DNA from: Candidatus Aminicenantota bacterium
Lineage (GTDB): Bacteria > Acidobacteriota > Aminicenantia > Aminicenantales > Saccharicenantaceae
Reading direction: 5' to 3'
Length of the DNA stretch: 10,859 nucleotides
NCBI GenBank assembly: GCA_026393955.1
Contig: JAPKZE010000272.1
Span: forward strand, 1-10,859
The notes under the pieces are model-generated. The model ran no database searches. It was not told the DNA's origin and worked only from the letters and a program-made list of their open reading frames with translations. Below are positions 1 to 6,040 of this stretch, one piece after another (position 1 is the first letter of the stretch; each line of letters begins with the position of its first letter). Both the position numbers and the translations under genes were made by a program.

Positions 1-2
1 AC

Positions 3-26
3 GCCATCCTGTCCCGTTTCATCTAA
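3..26 (+). CDS. possible C-terminal end of an upstream gene (partial)
   Basis: One frame reads Ala-Ile-Leu-Ser-Arg-Phe-Ile and then TAA at 24-26. Most of these codons end in G or C, like the confirmed genes here. The stop falls at the exact start of the strong inverted repeat at 25-105, which is where a terminator would sit. Only seven codons are visible, so no function can be assigned and the call could be chance. Confidence 0.35.
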   Translation, partial: AILSRFI

Positions 27-105
27 AAAGAAGGGACCTGGTCTTCGCAAGCTCGATCCTCTCGGAGCAGGCGACAGTATTGCGAAGACCAGGTCCCTTC
101 TTTTT
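25..105. repeat. perfect 26-bp inverted repeat; likely bidirectional terminator or small palindromic repeat element
   Basis: Bases 25-50 are the exact reverse complement of 80-105, separated by a 29-nt loop (51-79). The arm begins with an A run on one side and ends in a T run (101-106) on the other, so RNA from either strand would form a long hairpin followed by U residues, as intrinsic terminators do. Each arm also contains a near-palindromic GACC-N-GGTC core (35-43 and 87-95). The loop can form a small 4-bp stem (51-54 with 65-68). A perfect 26-bp stem is longer than most intrinsic terminators, so a dispersed REP-like or MITE-like element acting as a terminator is equally possible. No transposase is nearby. 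Confidence 0.8.
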
Positions 106-115
106 TCTTCCGGGT

Positions 116-144
116 TTGATTTTCGCCTGACCGAAGCATAAAAT
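116..144 (+). promoter_or_regulatory. sigma-70-like promoter candidate for alkD
   Basis: TTGATT (116-121) and TAAAAT (139-144) are separated by exactly 17 nt, close to the sigma-70 consensus, in an AT-richer stretch between the inverted repeat and the gene. Transcription would be expected to start about 7 nt after the -10 box, only 2-3 nt before the ATG at 154, giving an almost leaderless mRNA. It could be a chance match. Confidence 0.45.
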
Positions 145-153
145 CGGAGGGCT

Positions 154-924
154 ATGCCTGGGCGAAAAACACCGGAGAAACCAGCGTTAAAGCGGACTCC
201 TCAGGAAGTCGCCCGCACGGCCCGGAAGACCCTGGCCGGACTGGCCGACCCGGTCAAGGCCCGCGGCGCCGAACGGTACTTCAAGGAGACCGTCAAGTGC
301 TACGGCGTCGCCGCCCCCGAGATCCACGCCCTGGCTGCCGACCTTTACGCCCGCGTCCGGGGCGATTGGACCGCCGCCGAGGCCATCGAGCTCTGCGACA
401 TCCTCTTCGCCGACCCTGAGCTCGAAGCCAAGGGGGTCGCGGCCCTTGTCTTGGGCCGCTTCAAGACGACGTTCCCACCCGGGTTCTTCGCCAAGGCCAA
501 GGGCTGGCTGGCCTCGGATCTTTTGTCCAATTGGGCCTCGGTCGACACCCTCTGCCCCGACTCCATGGGCGCCTTCCTGGTCCGCTACCCGGCCTATGTC
601 GCCAGGATCAAGGCTTGGGCCTTCCACCCCAACCGTTGGGTCAAGCGAGCCTCGCTCGTGTCCTTCATCAAGCTGGCCCGCAAAGCCGAGTTCCTGCCGG
701 CGATCTACGAGATCTCGGCCTCGGTCTTTGCCGTCAATGACGATCTCGTCCAAAAGGCCAACGGCTGGCTCCTCCGGGAGGCCGGCAAGGCCGACCCGGA
801 CCGCCTGGAACAGTTTCTTCTGGCCCGCGGCCCGGCCATGCCGCGGACGACCGTTCGCTACGCCATCGAGCGCTTTCCGGAAGTCCAGCGGAAGGCTCTT
901 CTTCTTCGAACGAAACAGAGTTAG
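154..924 (+). CDS. alkD: AlkD-family DNA alkylation repair protein (HEAT-like repeat DNA glycosylase)
   Basis: This 256-residue protein belongs to the DNA alkylation repair (AlkD/AlkC-like) family. These are all-helical HEAT-like proteins that remove N3- and N7-alkylated purines without flipping the base, as a cytoplasmic base-excision repair step. Residues known to be important in Bacillus cereus AlkD (W109, D113, R148, W187) have counterparts at similar spacing: W127 and D131 in NWASVD, R165 in HPNRWVKRAS, and W205 in KANGWLLREAGK. Another conserved patch is MPRTTVRYAIE near 229-238. The length is normal, with a basic N-terminal tail of about 15 residues. The start is ATG with GGAGGG at 146-151, only 2 nt away, which is unusually tight; no other ATG, GTG or TTG lies near the N-terminus in frame. 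The protease gene follows after 30 nt. Family assignment is firm; substrate range is inferred. Confidence 0.88.
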   Translation: MPGRKTPEKPALKRTPQEVARTARKTLAGLADPVKARGAERYFKETVKCYGVAAPEIHALAADLYARVRGDWTAAEAIELCDILFADPELEAKGVAALVLGRFKTTFPPGFFAKAKGWLASDLLSNWASVDTLCPDSMGAFLVRYPAYVARIKAWAFHPNRWVKRASLVSFIKLARKAEFLPAIYEISASVFAVNDDLVQKANGWLLREAGKADPDRLEQFLLARGPAMPRTTVRYAIERFPEVQRKALLLRTKQS

Positions 925-943
925 CCGGCCCCCTGGGTCGCCG

Positions 944-957
944 AGGAGGTCCCTTTG
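944..957 (+). promoter_or_regulatory. Shine-Dalgarno AGGAGGT deciding a TTG start
   Basis: AGGAGGT at 944-950 lies 4 nt before TTG at 955-957. This supports TTG as the start of the Tricorn-like gene. It also puts the signal peptide (MKTLRLIVLV...) right at the N-terminus, as expected for an exported protein. Confidence 0.75.
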
Positions 958-3900
958 AAGACATTGCGCCTGATCGTTCTCGTTTCCCTGGTCCTCACCC
1001 TGACGACCCTGTCCTTCGGGCCGCAGGAAGCGCGCGTCCTGCGCTTTCCCGCGGTCTCGAACGACCAGATCGTCTTCAGCTACGCCGGCGACCTCTACAC
1101 GGTCCCGCTCGCGGGCGGCGTCGCCCGGAAGCTGACGGCCTTTTATGAAGGCTACGAGGCCTTCGCCCGCTTCTCGCCCGACGGCTCGTCGATCGCCTTC
1201 ACCGGGGAGTACGACGGCAACCGCGAAGTCTACCTCATCCCGGCCGGGGGAGGGGCGCCCAAGCGCCTGACCTACACGCCCTCCCTCGTCCGCGACGACA
1301 TCTCGGACCGCATGGGCCCGAACAACCTGGTCATGGGCTGGACTCACGACGGGAAGCGGATCGTCTTCCGGTCCCGCATGGCCGAGTGGAACGATTTCAA
1401 CGGCCAGCTCTATCTCGCCTCGAAGGACGGCGGGACGGCCGAGCGCCTCCCGCTGCCCCGCGGCGGCTTCTGCTCGTTCTCGCCGGACGACACCAAGCTT
1501 GCCTACAACCGCATCTTCCGGGAGTTCCGGACCTGGAAGCGGTACCGGGGCGGCATGGCCGACGACATCTGGATCTACGACTTCGCCGCCAAGACGGTCG
1601 AGAACATCACCGCCAACCCGGCCCTGGACATCATCCCCATGTGGAGCGGGGACCGGATCTACTTCCTCTCCGACCGCGACGAGAACAAGCGGATGAACCT
1701 CTACGTCTACGACCTCGCCTCCAAGGCGACGCGGAAGCTGACCGGCTTCGCCGAATTCGACATCAAGTTCCCCTCGCTCGGCCCCAAGCACATCGCCTTC
1801 GAGAACGGCGGCTACCTCTACACCTTCGACCTGGCCACGGAGCAGACGGTCCGCGTGCCGGTCGTCATCGCCGACGACCTGGTCTCCGGGCGCGGCAAGG
1901 TCGTCAAGGTCGACAACCGCATCACCAATTACGAGATCGGCCCCGACGGCCAGCGGGCCCTCTTCGGCGCCCGCGGCGACGTCTTCACGGTCCCGGCCAA
2001 GTTCGGCAACATCCGGAACCTGACCATGACGCCCGGCATCCACGAGCGCTCGTCCAAATGGTCGCCCGACGGCCGGACGGTCGCTTTCATCTCCGACAAG
2101 AGCGGCATGGAGGAGATCTGGCTGATGAACCAGGACGGGACGGGCGAGCCCCGCCAGCTCACGACCGGCGGCGACACCTACAAGTATTCGATCCGCTGGT
2201 CTCCCGACGGGTCGAAGATCCTCTGGAACGATAAGATGCAGCGGCTCTCCTTCGTCGACATCGCGACCAAGGCGGTCACGGTCGTGGCCACGGCCAAGCC
2301 CGGCGAGATCGTCCAGTTCGCCTGGTCCCCGGACAGCCGCTGGATCGCCTACGGACAGCCCGAGATCGAGGGCCCCAACCGGATCTATCTCTATTCCGTC
2401 GACGCCAAGAAGACCTTCCCGGTCACGGACACCTGGTACAACTCCGGCGGGCCCTCGTTCAGCCGGGACGGCAAGTACCTCTTCTTCGTCTCCGACCGCG
2501 ACTTCAATCCGGTCTACAGCTCGACCGAATGGAACCACGCCTACCTCTCCATGTCCCGGGTCTATTTCGTGACCCTGGCCAAAGACACGAAGTCGCCGTT
2601 CGCGCCCAAGAGCGACGAGGTCGCCGTCAAGCCCGAAAAGCCCGCGCCGGCCGCTAAGCCGGCTAAGGGCGAAGAGAAGCCCGCGGTGAAGACGGAACCC
2701 GAGGCTATTCCCACGCTCAAGGTCGATCCTGACGGCCTCATGGACCGCCTCGTCGCCCTACCGGTCGAAACGGCCAATTACGGCGATATCAACATCATCG
2801 GAGATGCCGTTTATTACGGCCGGGTCAAGGACATGGAGGACGCCGCCTCCCTGATGCTCTACGACCTGACCGAGCTCAAGGAGAAGGACCTGGGCCGGAT
2901 CGAGGGCTGCGAGATCTCGGCCGACGGCAAGAAGATGCTCGTCCAGAAGGAGGGCGCCTACGGCATTATCGATCTGCCCAAAGGCCCGATCAACCTCGAG
3001 CAGAAGCTCAACCTGTCCGGGATGGAGGTGGCCCTCGATCTGCGCCAGGAATGGGGCCAGATCTACGAGGAGTGCGGCCGGCAGATGAAGGAGTTCTTCT
3101 ACGCCCCCAACATGCATGGCGTCGACTGGGAAGCCCTGCGCCTTCGCTACAAGCCGCTGGCCGCGGCCGTCAACCACCGGGCCGACCTCACCTACGTCAT
3201 CGGCGAGCTCATCGGCGAACTCAGCTCCGGGCACACCTACGTCGGCGGCGGCGAGATGCCCGTCCCGCGGAAGGTCAAGGTCGGCATGCTCGGGGCCAAG
3301 TTCGAGCGCGACGCCAAGACCGGCTTCTACCGCATCGCGCACATCCTCAAAGGCCAGAACTGGGACCGGGGCCTGCGCTCGCCTCTGACCGAGGTCGGTG
3401 TCAACGTCCGGGAAGGGGAGTACCTCCTGGCCATCGACGGGCGGCCGCTCGACAAGACCGCCGATATGTACGAGGCCCTCTACAACACGGCCGGCAAGCA
3501 GGTCACGCTCAAGGTCGCGCCGGCGGCCGACGGCAAGAACGGCCGCGACGTCGTCGTCGTGCCCATCGAGACGGAGAACGCCCTCTACTACAACGATTGG
3601 GTGGACGCGAACATCGCCAAGGTCGCCCAGGCGACCGGGGGCCAAGTGGGCTATATCCACATCCCGAACATGGGCACCGAAGGGCTGAACGAGTTCGTCA
3701 AGCACTTCTATCCGCAGCTGCGCAAGAAGGCCCTGATCATCGACGTCCGCGGCAACGGCGGAGGCAACGTCTCGCCGATGATCATCGACCGCCTCGTCCG
3801 GGAGATGGTCATGATCGAGGTGGGCCGCAACCAGGCCCCCGGCCCCGACCCGGGCGCCGCGTTCCTCGGGCCCAAGGTCTGCCTCTGCGACGAGTTCTCG

Positions 3901-4245
3901 GCCTCCGACGGCGACATCTTCCCCTACAGGTTCAAGACCCTCAAGCTCGGCCAGCTCATCGGCAAGCGGACCTGGGGCGGCGTCGTCGGCATCCGGGGCA
4001 CCCTGCCGCTCCTCGACGGCGGCTCGCTCAACAAGCCCGAGTTCGCGCCCTACAGCCCGGACGGCAAGAGCTGGATCATCGAGGGCGTGGGCGTCGAGCC
4101 CGACATCGTCGTCGAAAACGATCCGGCCCGGGAATACGCCGGGGTCGACGACCAGCTCAACAAGGCTATCGAGGTCATCCGGGAGGAGCTTAAGACCAAG
4201 GCTCGCGAGATCCCGCCGGCCCCTCCCTATCCCATCAAGAAGTAG
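955..4245 (+). CDS. exported Tricorn-type protease, S41 family (beta-propellers, C1, PDZ, serine protease core)
   Basis: A 1096-residue homologue of archaeal Tricorn protease (about 1070 residues), which trims oligopeptides. Residues 1 to about 22 form a hydrophobic signal peptide without a lipobox cysteine, so the protein is probably periplasmic or secreted; archaeal Tricorn is cytosolic. Domains: a first beta-propeller (about 26-310) and a second (about 318-685) with many PD40-type blades (FSPDG, WSPDG, FSRDG). A Lys/Pro/Ala-rich insertion (about 543-590) interrupts the second propeller. Then come the C1 domain (about 688-765), PDZ (about 770-870) and the S41 core (about 875-1075). The catalytic set aligns by spacing with Tricorn His746, Ser965 and Glu1023: H760 in SSGHTY, nucleophile S984 in SASDGD, and E1043 in IIEGVGVEPD. 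The residue before the His is Gly759, whereas Tricorn has Ser745. It lies 30 nt after alkD and 40 nt before the thioredoxin gene. The role is probably peptide degradation; the substrate is unknown. Confidence 0.92.
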   Translation: MKTLRLIVLVSLVLTLTTLSFGPQEARVLRFPAVSNDQIVFSYAGDLYTVPLAGGVARKLTAFYEGYEAFARFSPDGSSIAFTGEYDGNREVYLIPAGGGAPKRLTYTPSLVRDDISDRMGPNNLVMGWTHDGKRIVFRSRMAEWNDFNGQLYLASKDGGTAERLPLPRGGFCSFSPDDTKLAYNRIFREFRTWKRYRGGMADDIWIYDFAAKTVENITANPALDIIPMWSGDRIYFLSDRDENKRMNLYVYDLASKATRKLTGFAEFDIKFPSLGPKHIAFENGGYLYTFDLATEQTVRVPVVIADDLVSGRGKVVKVDNRITNYEIGPDGQRALFGARGDVFTVPAKFGNIRNLTMTPGIHERSSKWSPDGRTVAFISDKSGMEEIWLMNQDGTGEPRQLTTGGDTYKYSIRWSPDGSKILWNDKMQRLSFVDIATKAVTVVATAKPGEIVQFAWSPDSRWIAYGQPEIEGPNRIYLYSVDAKKTFPVTDTWYNSGGPSFSRDGKYLFFVSDRDFNPVYSSTEWNHAYLSMSRVYFVTLAKDTKSPFAPKSDEVAVKPEKPAPAAKPAKGEEKPAVKTEPEAIPTLKVDPDGLMDRLVALPVETANYGDINIIGDAVYYGRVKDMEDAASLMLYDLTELKEKDLGRIEGCEISADGKKMLVQKEGAYGIIDLPKGPINLEQKLNLSGMEVALDLRQEWGQIYEECGRQMKEFFYAPNMHGVDWEALRLRYKPLAAAVNHRADLTYVIGELIGELSSGHTYVGGGEMPVPRKVKVGMLGAKFERDAKTGFYRIAHILKGQNWDRGLRSPLTEVGVNVREGEYLLAIDGRPLDKTADMYEALYNTAGKQVTLKVAPAADGKNGRDVVVVPIETENALYYNDWVDANIAKVAQATGGQVGYIHIPNMGTEGLNEFVKHFYPQLRKKALIIDVRGNGGGNVSPMIIDRLVREMVMIEVGRNQAPGPDPGAAFLGPKVCLCDEFSASDGDIFPYRFKTLKLGQLIGKRTWGGVVGIRGTLPLLDGGSLNKPEFAPYSPDGKSWIIEGVGVEPDIVVENDPAREYAGVDDQLNKAIEVIREELKTKAREIPPAPPYPIKK

Positions 4246-4275
4246 ACCGGTCCGGGCCGGCCCTCGCCGGAGGTC

Positions 4276-4288
4276 AGGAGGAGATATG
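4276..4288 (+). promoter_or_regulatory. Shine-Dalgarno AGGAGGAG of the thioredoxin gene
   Basis: AGGAGGAG at 4276-4283 precedes ATG 4286 by 2 nt, or by about 4 nt if only AGGAGG pairs. The 40-nt gap after the protease gene shows no promoter, so cotranscription with it is likely. Confidence 0.6.
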
Positions 4289-4726
4289 GCCGAAGACAAG
4301 CTCAAGGTCAGCTGCGCCGCCTGCGGCACGACGAACTTCTTTCCTCTCGCGGCCCGCGGCAAGACGGTCGTCTGCGGACGCTGCAAGTCTCCGTTGCCGG
4401 AGCCGGGAACAGTTCTCGAGCCGTCCGCGGACGGGATCCTCAAGCTCTTCCACGACTCCAGCCTGCCCGTGCTGGCGGACTTTTATTCGACGACCTGCGG
4501 CCCCTGCCACATGATGCATCCCGTCCTCGAGCGGCTGGCCGCGCGGCGGGCGGGGGAGATCGTCGTCGTCAGGATCAACGTGGAGTATCACCAGGACCTG
4601 GCCCGGGAATTCGGGGTCCAGGGTGTGCCGACCTTCGTCATCGTGCATAAGGGCGCCGAACGGGGCCGGCAGGTCGGGGCGGCCGACGAGAGCAGCTTCG
4701 CGCTCTGGGCGGCCAGCCGAACTTAA
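4286..4726 (+). CDS. trxC: thioredoxin 2 (TrxC)-like protein with N-terminal zinc ribbon and TCGPC active site
   Basis: This 146-residue cytoplasmic protein has the two-part layout of E. coli thioredoxin 2 (139 residues). An N-terminal zinc ribbon has two CxxC pairs (C10/C13 and C30/C33), and a thioredoxin fold follows from about residue 45. The redox site CGPC is at 71-74. The cis-proline is P115 in GVPTF, and the conserved FGV(Q/R) segment precedes it. The residue before the active-site cysteine, normally Trp (WCGPC), is Thr70 here, with the sequence STTCGPC. No signal peptide is seen. The likely role is disulfide reduction or oxidative-stress protection via thioredoxin reductase; the zinc ribbon in TrxC is known to tune redox behaviour. 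The gene ends 32 nt from the converging tRNA gene. Family is firm; in vivo partners are unknown. Confidence 0.88.
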   Translation: MAEDKLKVSCAACGTTNFFPLAARGKTVVCGRCKSPLPEPGTVLEPSADGILKLFHDSSLPVLADFYSTTCGPCHMMHPVLERLAARRAGEIVVVRINVEYHQDLAREFGVQGVPTFVIVHKGAERGRQVGAADESSFALWAASRT

Positions 4727-4732
4727 ACGGAG

Positions 4733-4747
4733 CCCTTGATCGAAGGG
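4733..4747. terminator. weak hairpin between converging trxC-like gene and tRNA-Leu
   Basis: CCCTT (4733-4737) pairs with AAGGG (4743-4747) across a 5-nt loop in the 32-nt gap between the converging genes. It could end transcripts from either side, but the stem is short and neither side has a clear U tract, so this is tentative. Confidence 0.3.
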
Positions 4748-4758
4748 GATTTGGGGAA

Positions 4759-4842
4759 TGCCGAAGGGGGGACTCGAACCCCCAATCCCTTGCGGGAACT
4801 AACCCCTCAAGCTAGCGTGTCTGCCAATTCCACCACTTCGGC
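4759..4842 (-). tRNA. trnL: tRNA-Leu, anticodon GAG
   Basis: The minus strand folds as a class II tRNA of 84 nt. The 7-bp acceptor stem pairs GCCGAAG (4842-4836) with CUUCGGC (4766-4760), with discriminator A at 4759. The D arm contains AAUUGGCAGAC. The anticodon stem CUAGC/GUUAG holds the loop UUGAGGG with anticodon GAG at 4808-4806, which reads CUC and CUU leucine codons. The long variable arm is CCC-GCAA-GGG. The T stem has five G:C pairs around UUCGAGU. CCA is not encoded (the 3' flank is UUCC), so it must be added enzymatically. The 5' end lies 11 nt after the secG stop, so it is probably cut out of the gap-pgk-tpiA-secG transcript. Confidence 0.96.
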
Positions 4843-4853
4843 ATGAACGGGAT

Positions 4854-5255
4854 CTATTTCTTCTCGGCCGGCGACCCGGTCGTCGCGGACGCCGCGGGCG
4901 TCTTCGTCCCGGGCTTCTGCTCGGGTTGGGCGGCCGGAGGCGTCGTCGTGCCCTTGTCCTCGGGCTTGGCCGCCGGCACGGTCGCCGCGGCCGGGGCCTT
5001 CTCGCTGCCGACGACGGACGAGGCCCCGCGGCCGGATACGATCCACAGGCCGAGCGATGTCAGCATGAAGATGATGGCCGACGCGGTCGTCACCTTGGAC
5101 AGCAGGCTGGTGTTGCCGCGGGCCCCGAAGGCGGTCTGGCTGCCGCCGCCCCCGAACGCTCCGGCCAGGTCCGCCGCCTTGCCCGACTGCAGCAGGATGG
5201 CGAAGATCAGGACCAGGCAAACGATGATGTGCAGGACGATGATTAAAGCGCTCAC
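4854..5255 (-). CDS. secG: SecG, preprotein translocase subunit
   Basis: This 133-residue inner-membrane protein assists SecYEG-mediated protein export. Two membrane segments are visible (about 2-22 and 52-73). The family signature between them is clear: LLQSGKAADLAGAFGGGGSQ followed by TAFG (22-44). Bacterial SecG is often 75-110 residues; here a hydrophilic Ala/Pro/Lys/Thr-rich tail of about 55 residues (79-133) follows the second segment. The start is taken as GTG at 5255, giving N-terminus (V/M)SALIIVLHIIV. This GTG overlaps the tpiA stop in a GTGA arrangement, pointing to translational coupling; an upstream GGGGAAGAGAA stretch is a weak ribosome site. The same frame stays open upstream inside tpiA, but that part is out of frame with the isomerase and is not SecG. 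tRNA-Leu follows after 11 nt. Confidence 0.93.
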   Translation of the reverse strand: MSALIIVLHIIVCLVLIFAILLQSGKAADLAGAFGGGGSQTAFGARGNTSLLSKVTTASAIIFMLTSLGLWIVSGRGASSVVGSEKAPAAATVPAAKPEDKGTTTPPAAQPEQKPGTKTPAASATTGSPAEKK

Positions 5256-6040
5256 TTCTCTTCCCCGTAGGCTCGAAGGGCCTCCCTGGCGATGCCGAGA
5301 AAACTCAGGCCGCTGAGGGACGCTCCTCCGACCAAGAATCCGTCGATGTCGTTCTCTTTGAACAACGGATAAGAATTGGCCGGCTTGACGGAGCCGCCGT
5401 AGAGAATTATAGCACAGTCGGCCGTCCCATTTCCATAGCTCTTTCGGATCCGGTCCCGGATATGGGCCTGGACCTCCTGGGCCTGTCCCGGGGAGGCGGT
5501 CCGCCCCGTGCCAATGGCCCAGACGGGCTCGTAGGCGACGACGACGCGCTCCAGGTCCTGTCCGGAGACGCTTTCCAGCCCCCGAGCGAGCTGCTCGTCG
5601 ATGCGCTCGAGCGTCCGGCCGGCGTCCCGTTCGGCCAGGACCTCCCCGACGCAGACGATGGGAACGAGCCCGGCCTTCAGGGCGGCCTTGGCCTTGCGGT
5701 TGACCGTTCCATCCGTCTCCCCGAACAGCTGCCGCCGCTCGGAATGGCCGACGAGGACATAGGCGCAGCCGGCATCCCTGAGCATGGGTGCCGAAACCTC
5801 GCCGGTGAAGGCGCCCGCGTCCTCCCAATAAAGGTTCTGGGCCCCCAGGGCCACGGCCGAGCCCGCGACCGTGCCGCGGACGGTCTCCAGGGCCGTGAAC
5901 GGGGGGATGAGGACGGTCGTGCACTCGCGAAGCTCCGGCTCCGCATCCACAACCTTCCGGGCGAGATCCCGGGCCTCATGGAGGCCCAGGTTCATCTTCC
6001 AGTTGCCCGCGATAAACGGGCCGCGTCGCCGTCCGGCCAT
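5252..6040 (-). CDS. tpiA: triosephosphate isomerase
   Basis: This 262-residue TIM-barrel enzyme interconverts dihydroxyacetone phosphate and glyceraldehyde 3-phosphate in the cytoplasm. All catalytic residues are present: N13 and K15 in AGNWKMN, electrophile H99 in GHSERR, and base E171 in AYEPVWAIGTG. The flexible loop follows E171, and the phosphate-binding YGGSVKP is at 214-220 with the GGASL segment near 238-242. The length is slightly above the usual 250, owing to a short basic N-terminus (MAGRRRGPF). ATG at 6040 directly abuts the pgk stop (TAGATG, no gap). No clear Shine-Dalgarno is seen, so translation probably depends on ribosomes finishing pgk. Its stop overlaps the secG start by 4 nt. 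Confidence 0.97.
   Translation of the reverse strand: MAGRRRGPFIAGNWKMNLGLHEARDLARKVVDAEPELRECTTVLIPPFTALETVRGTVAGSAVALGAQNLYWEDAGAFTGEVSAPMLRDAGCAYVLVGHSERRQLFGETDGTVNRKAKAALKAGLVPIVCVGEVLAERDAGRTLERIDEQLARGLESVSGQDLERVVVAYEPVWAIGTGRTASPGQAQEVQAHIRDRIRKSYGNGTADCAIILYGGSVKPANSYPLFKENDIDGFLVGGASLSGLSFLGIAREALRAYGEEK

Noticed and set aside
187..2538. 783-codon open frame on the minus strand across alkD and the start of the protease gene
   Set aside because: It lies opposite two clearly recognised genes and the gap between them. Its product is a monotonous Gly/Asp/Val/Arg/Ala-rich sequence with no known motif. Strong G/C third-position bias on the coding strand removes stops from the antisense frame.
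2758..4443. 561-codon open frame on the minus strand opposite the protease and thioredoxin genes
   Set aside because: Same antisense artefact: low-complexity Asp/Leu/Val/Gly-rich translation, opposite conserved catalytic domains, no independent ribosome site or promoter.
5256..5924. upstream in-frame extension of secG inside tpiA
   Set aside because: The extension is out of frame with the conserved isomerase and reads as Arg/Gly/Pro-rich noise. SecG homology begins at the GTG at 5255, which overlaps the tpiA stop.
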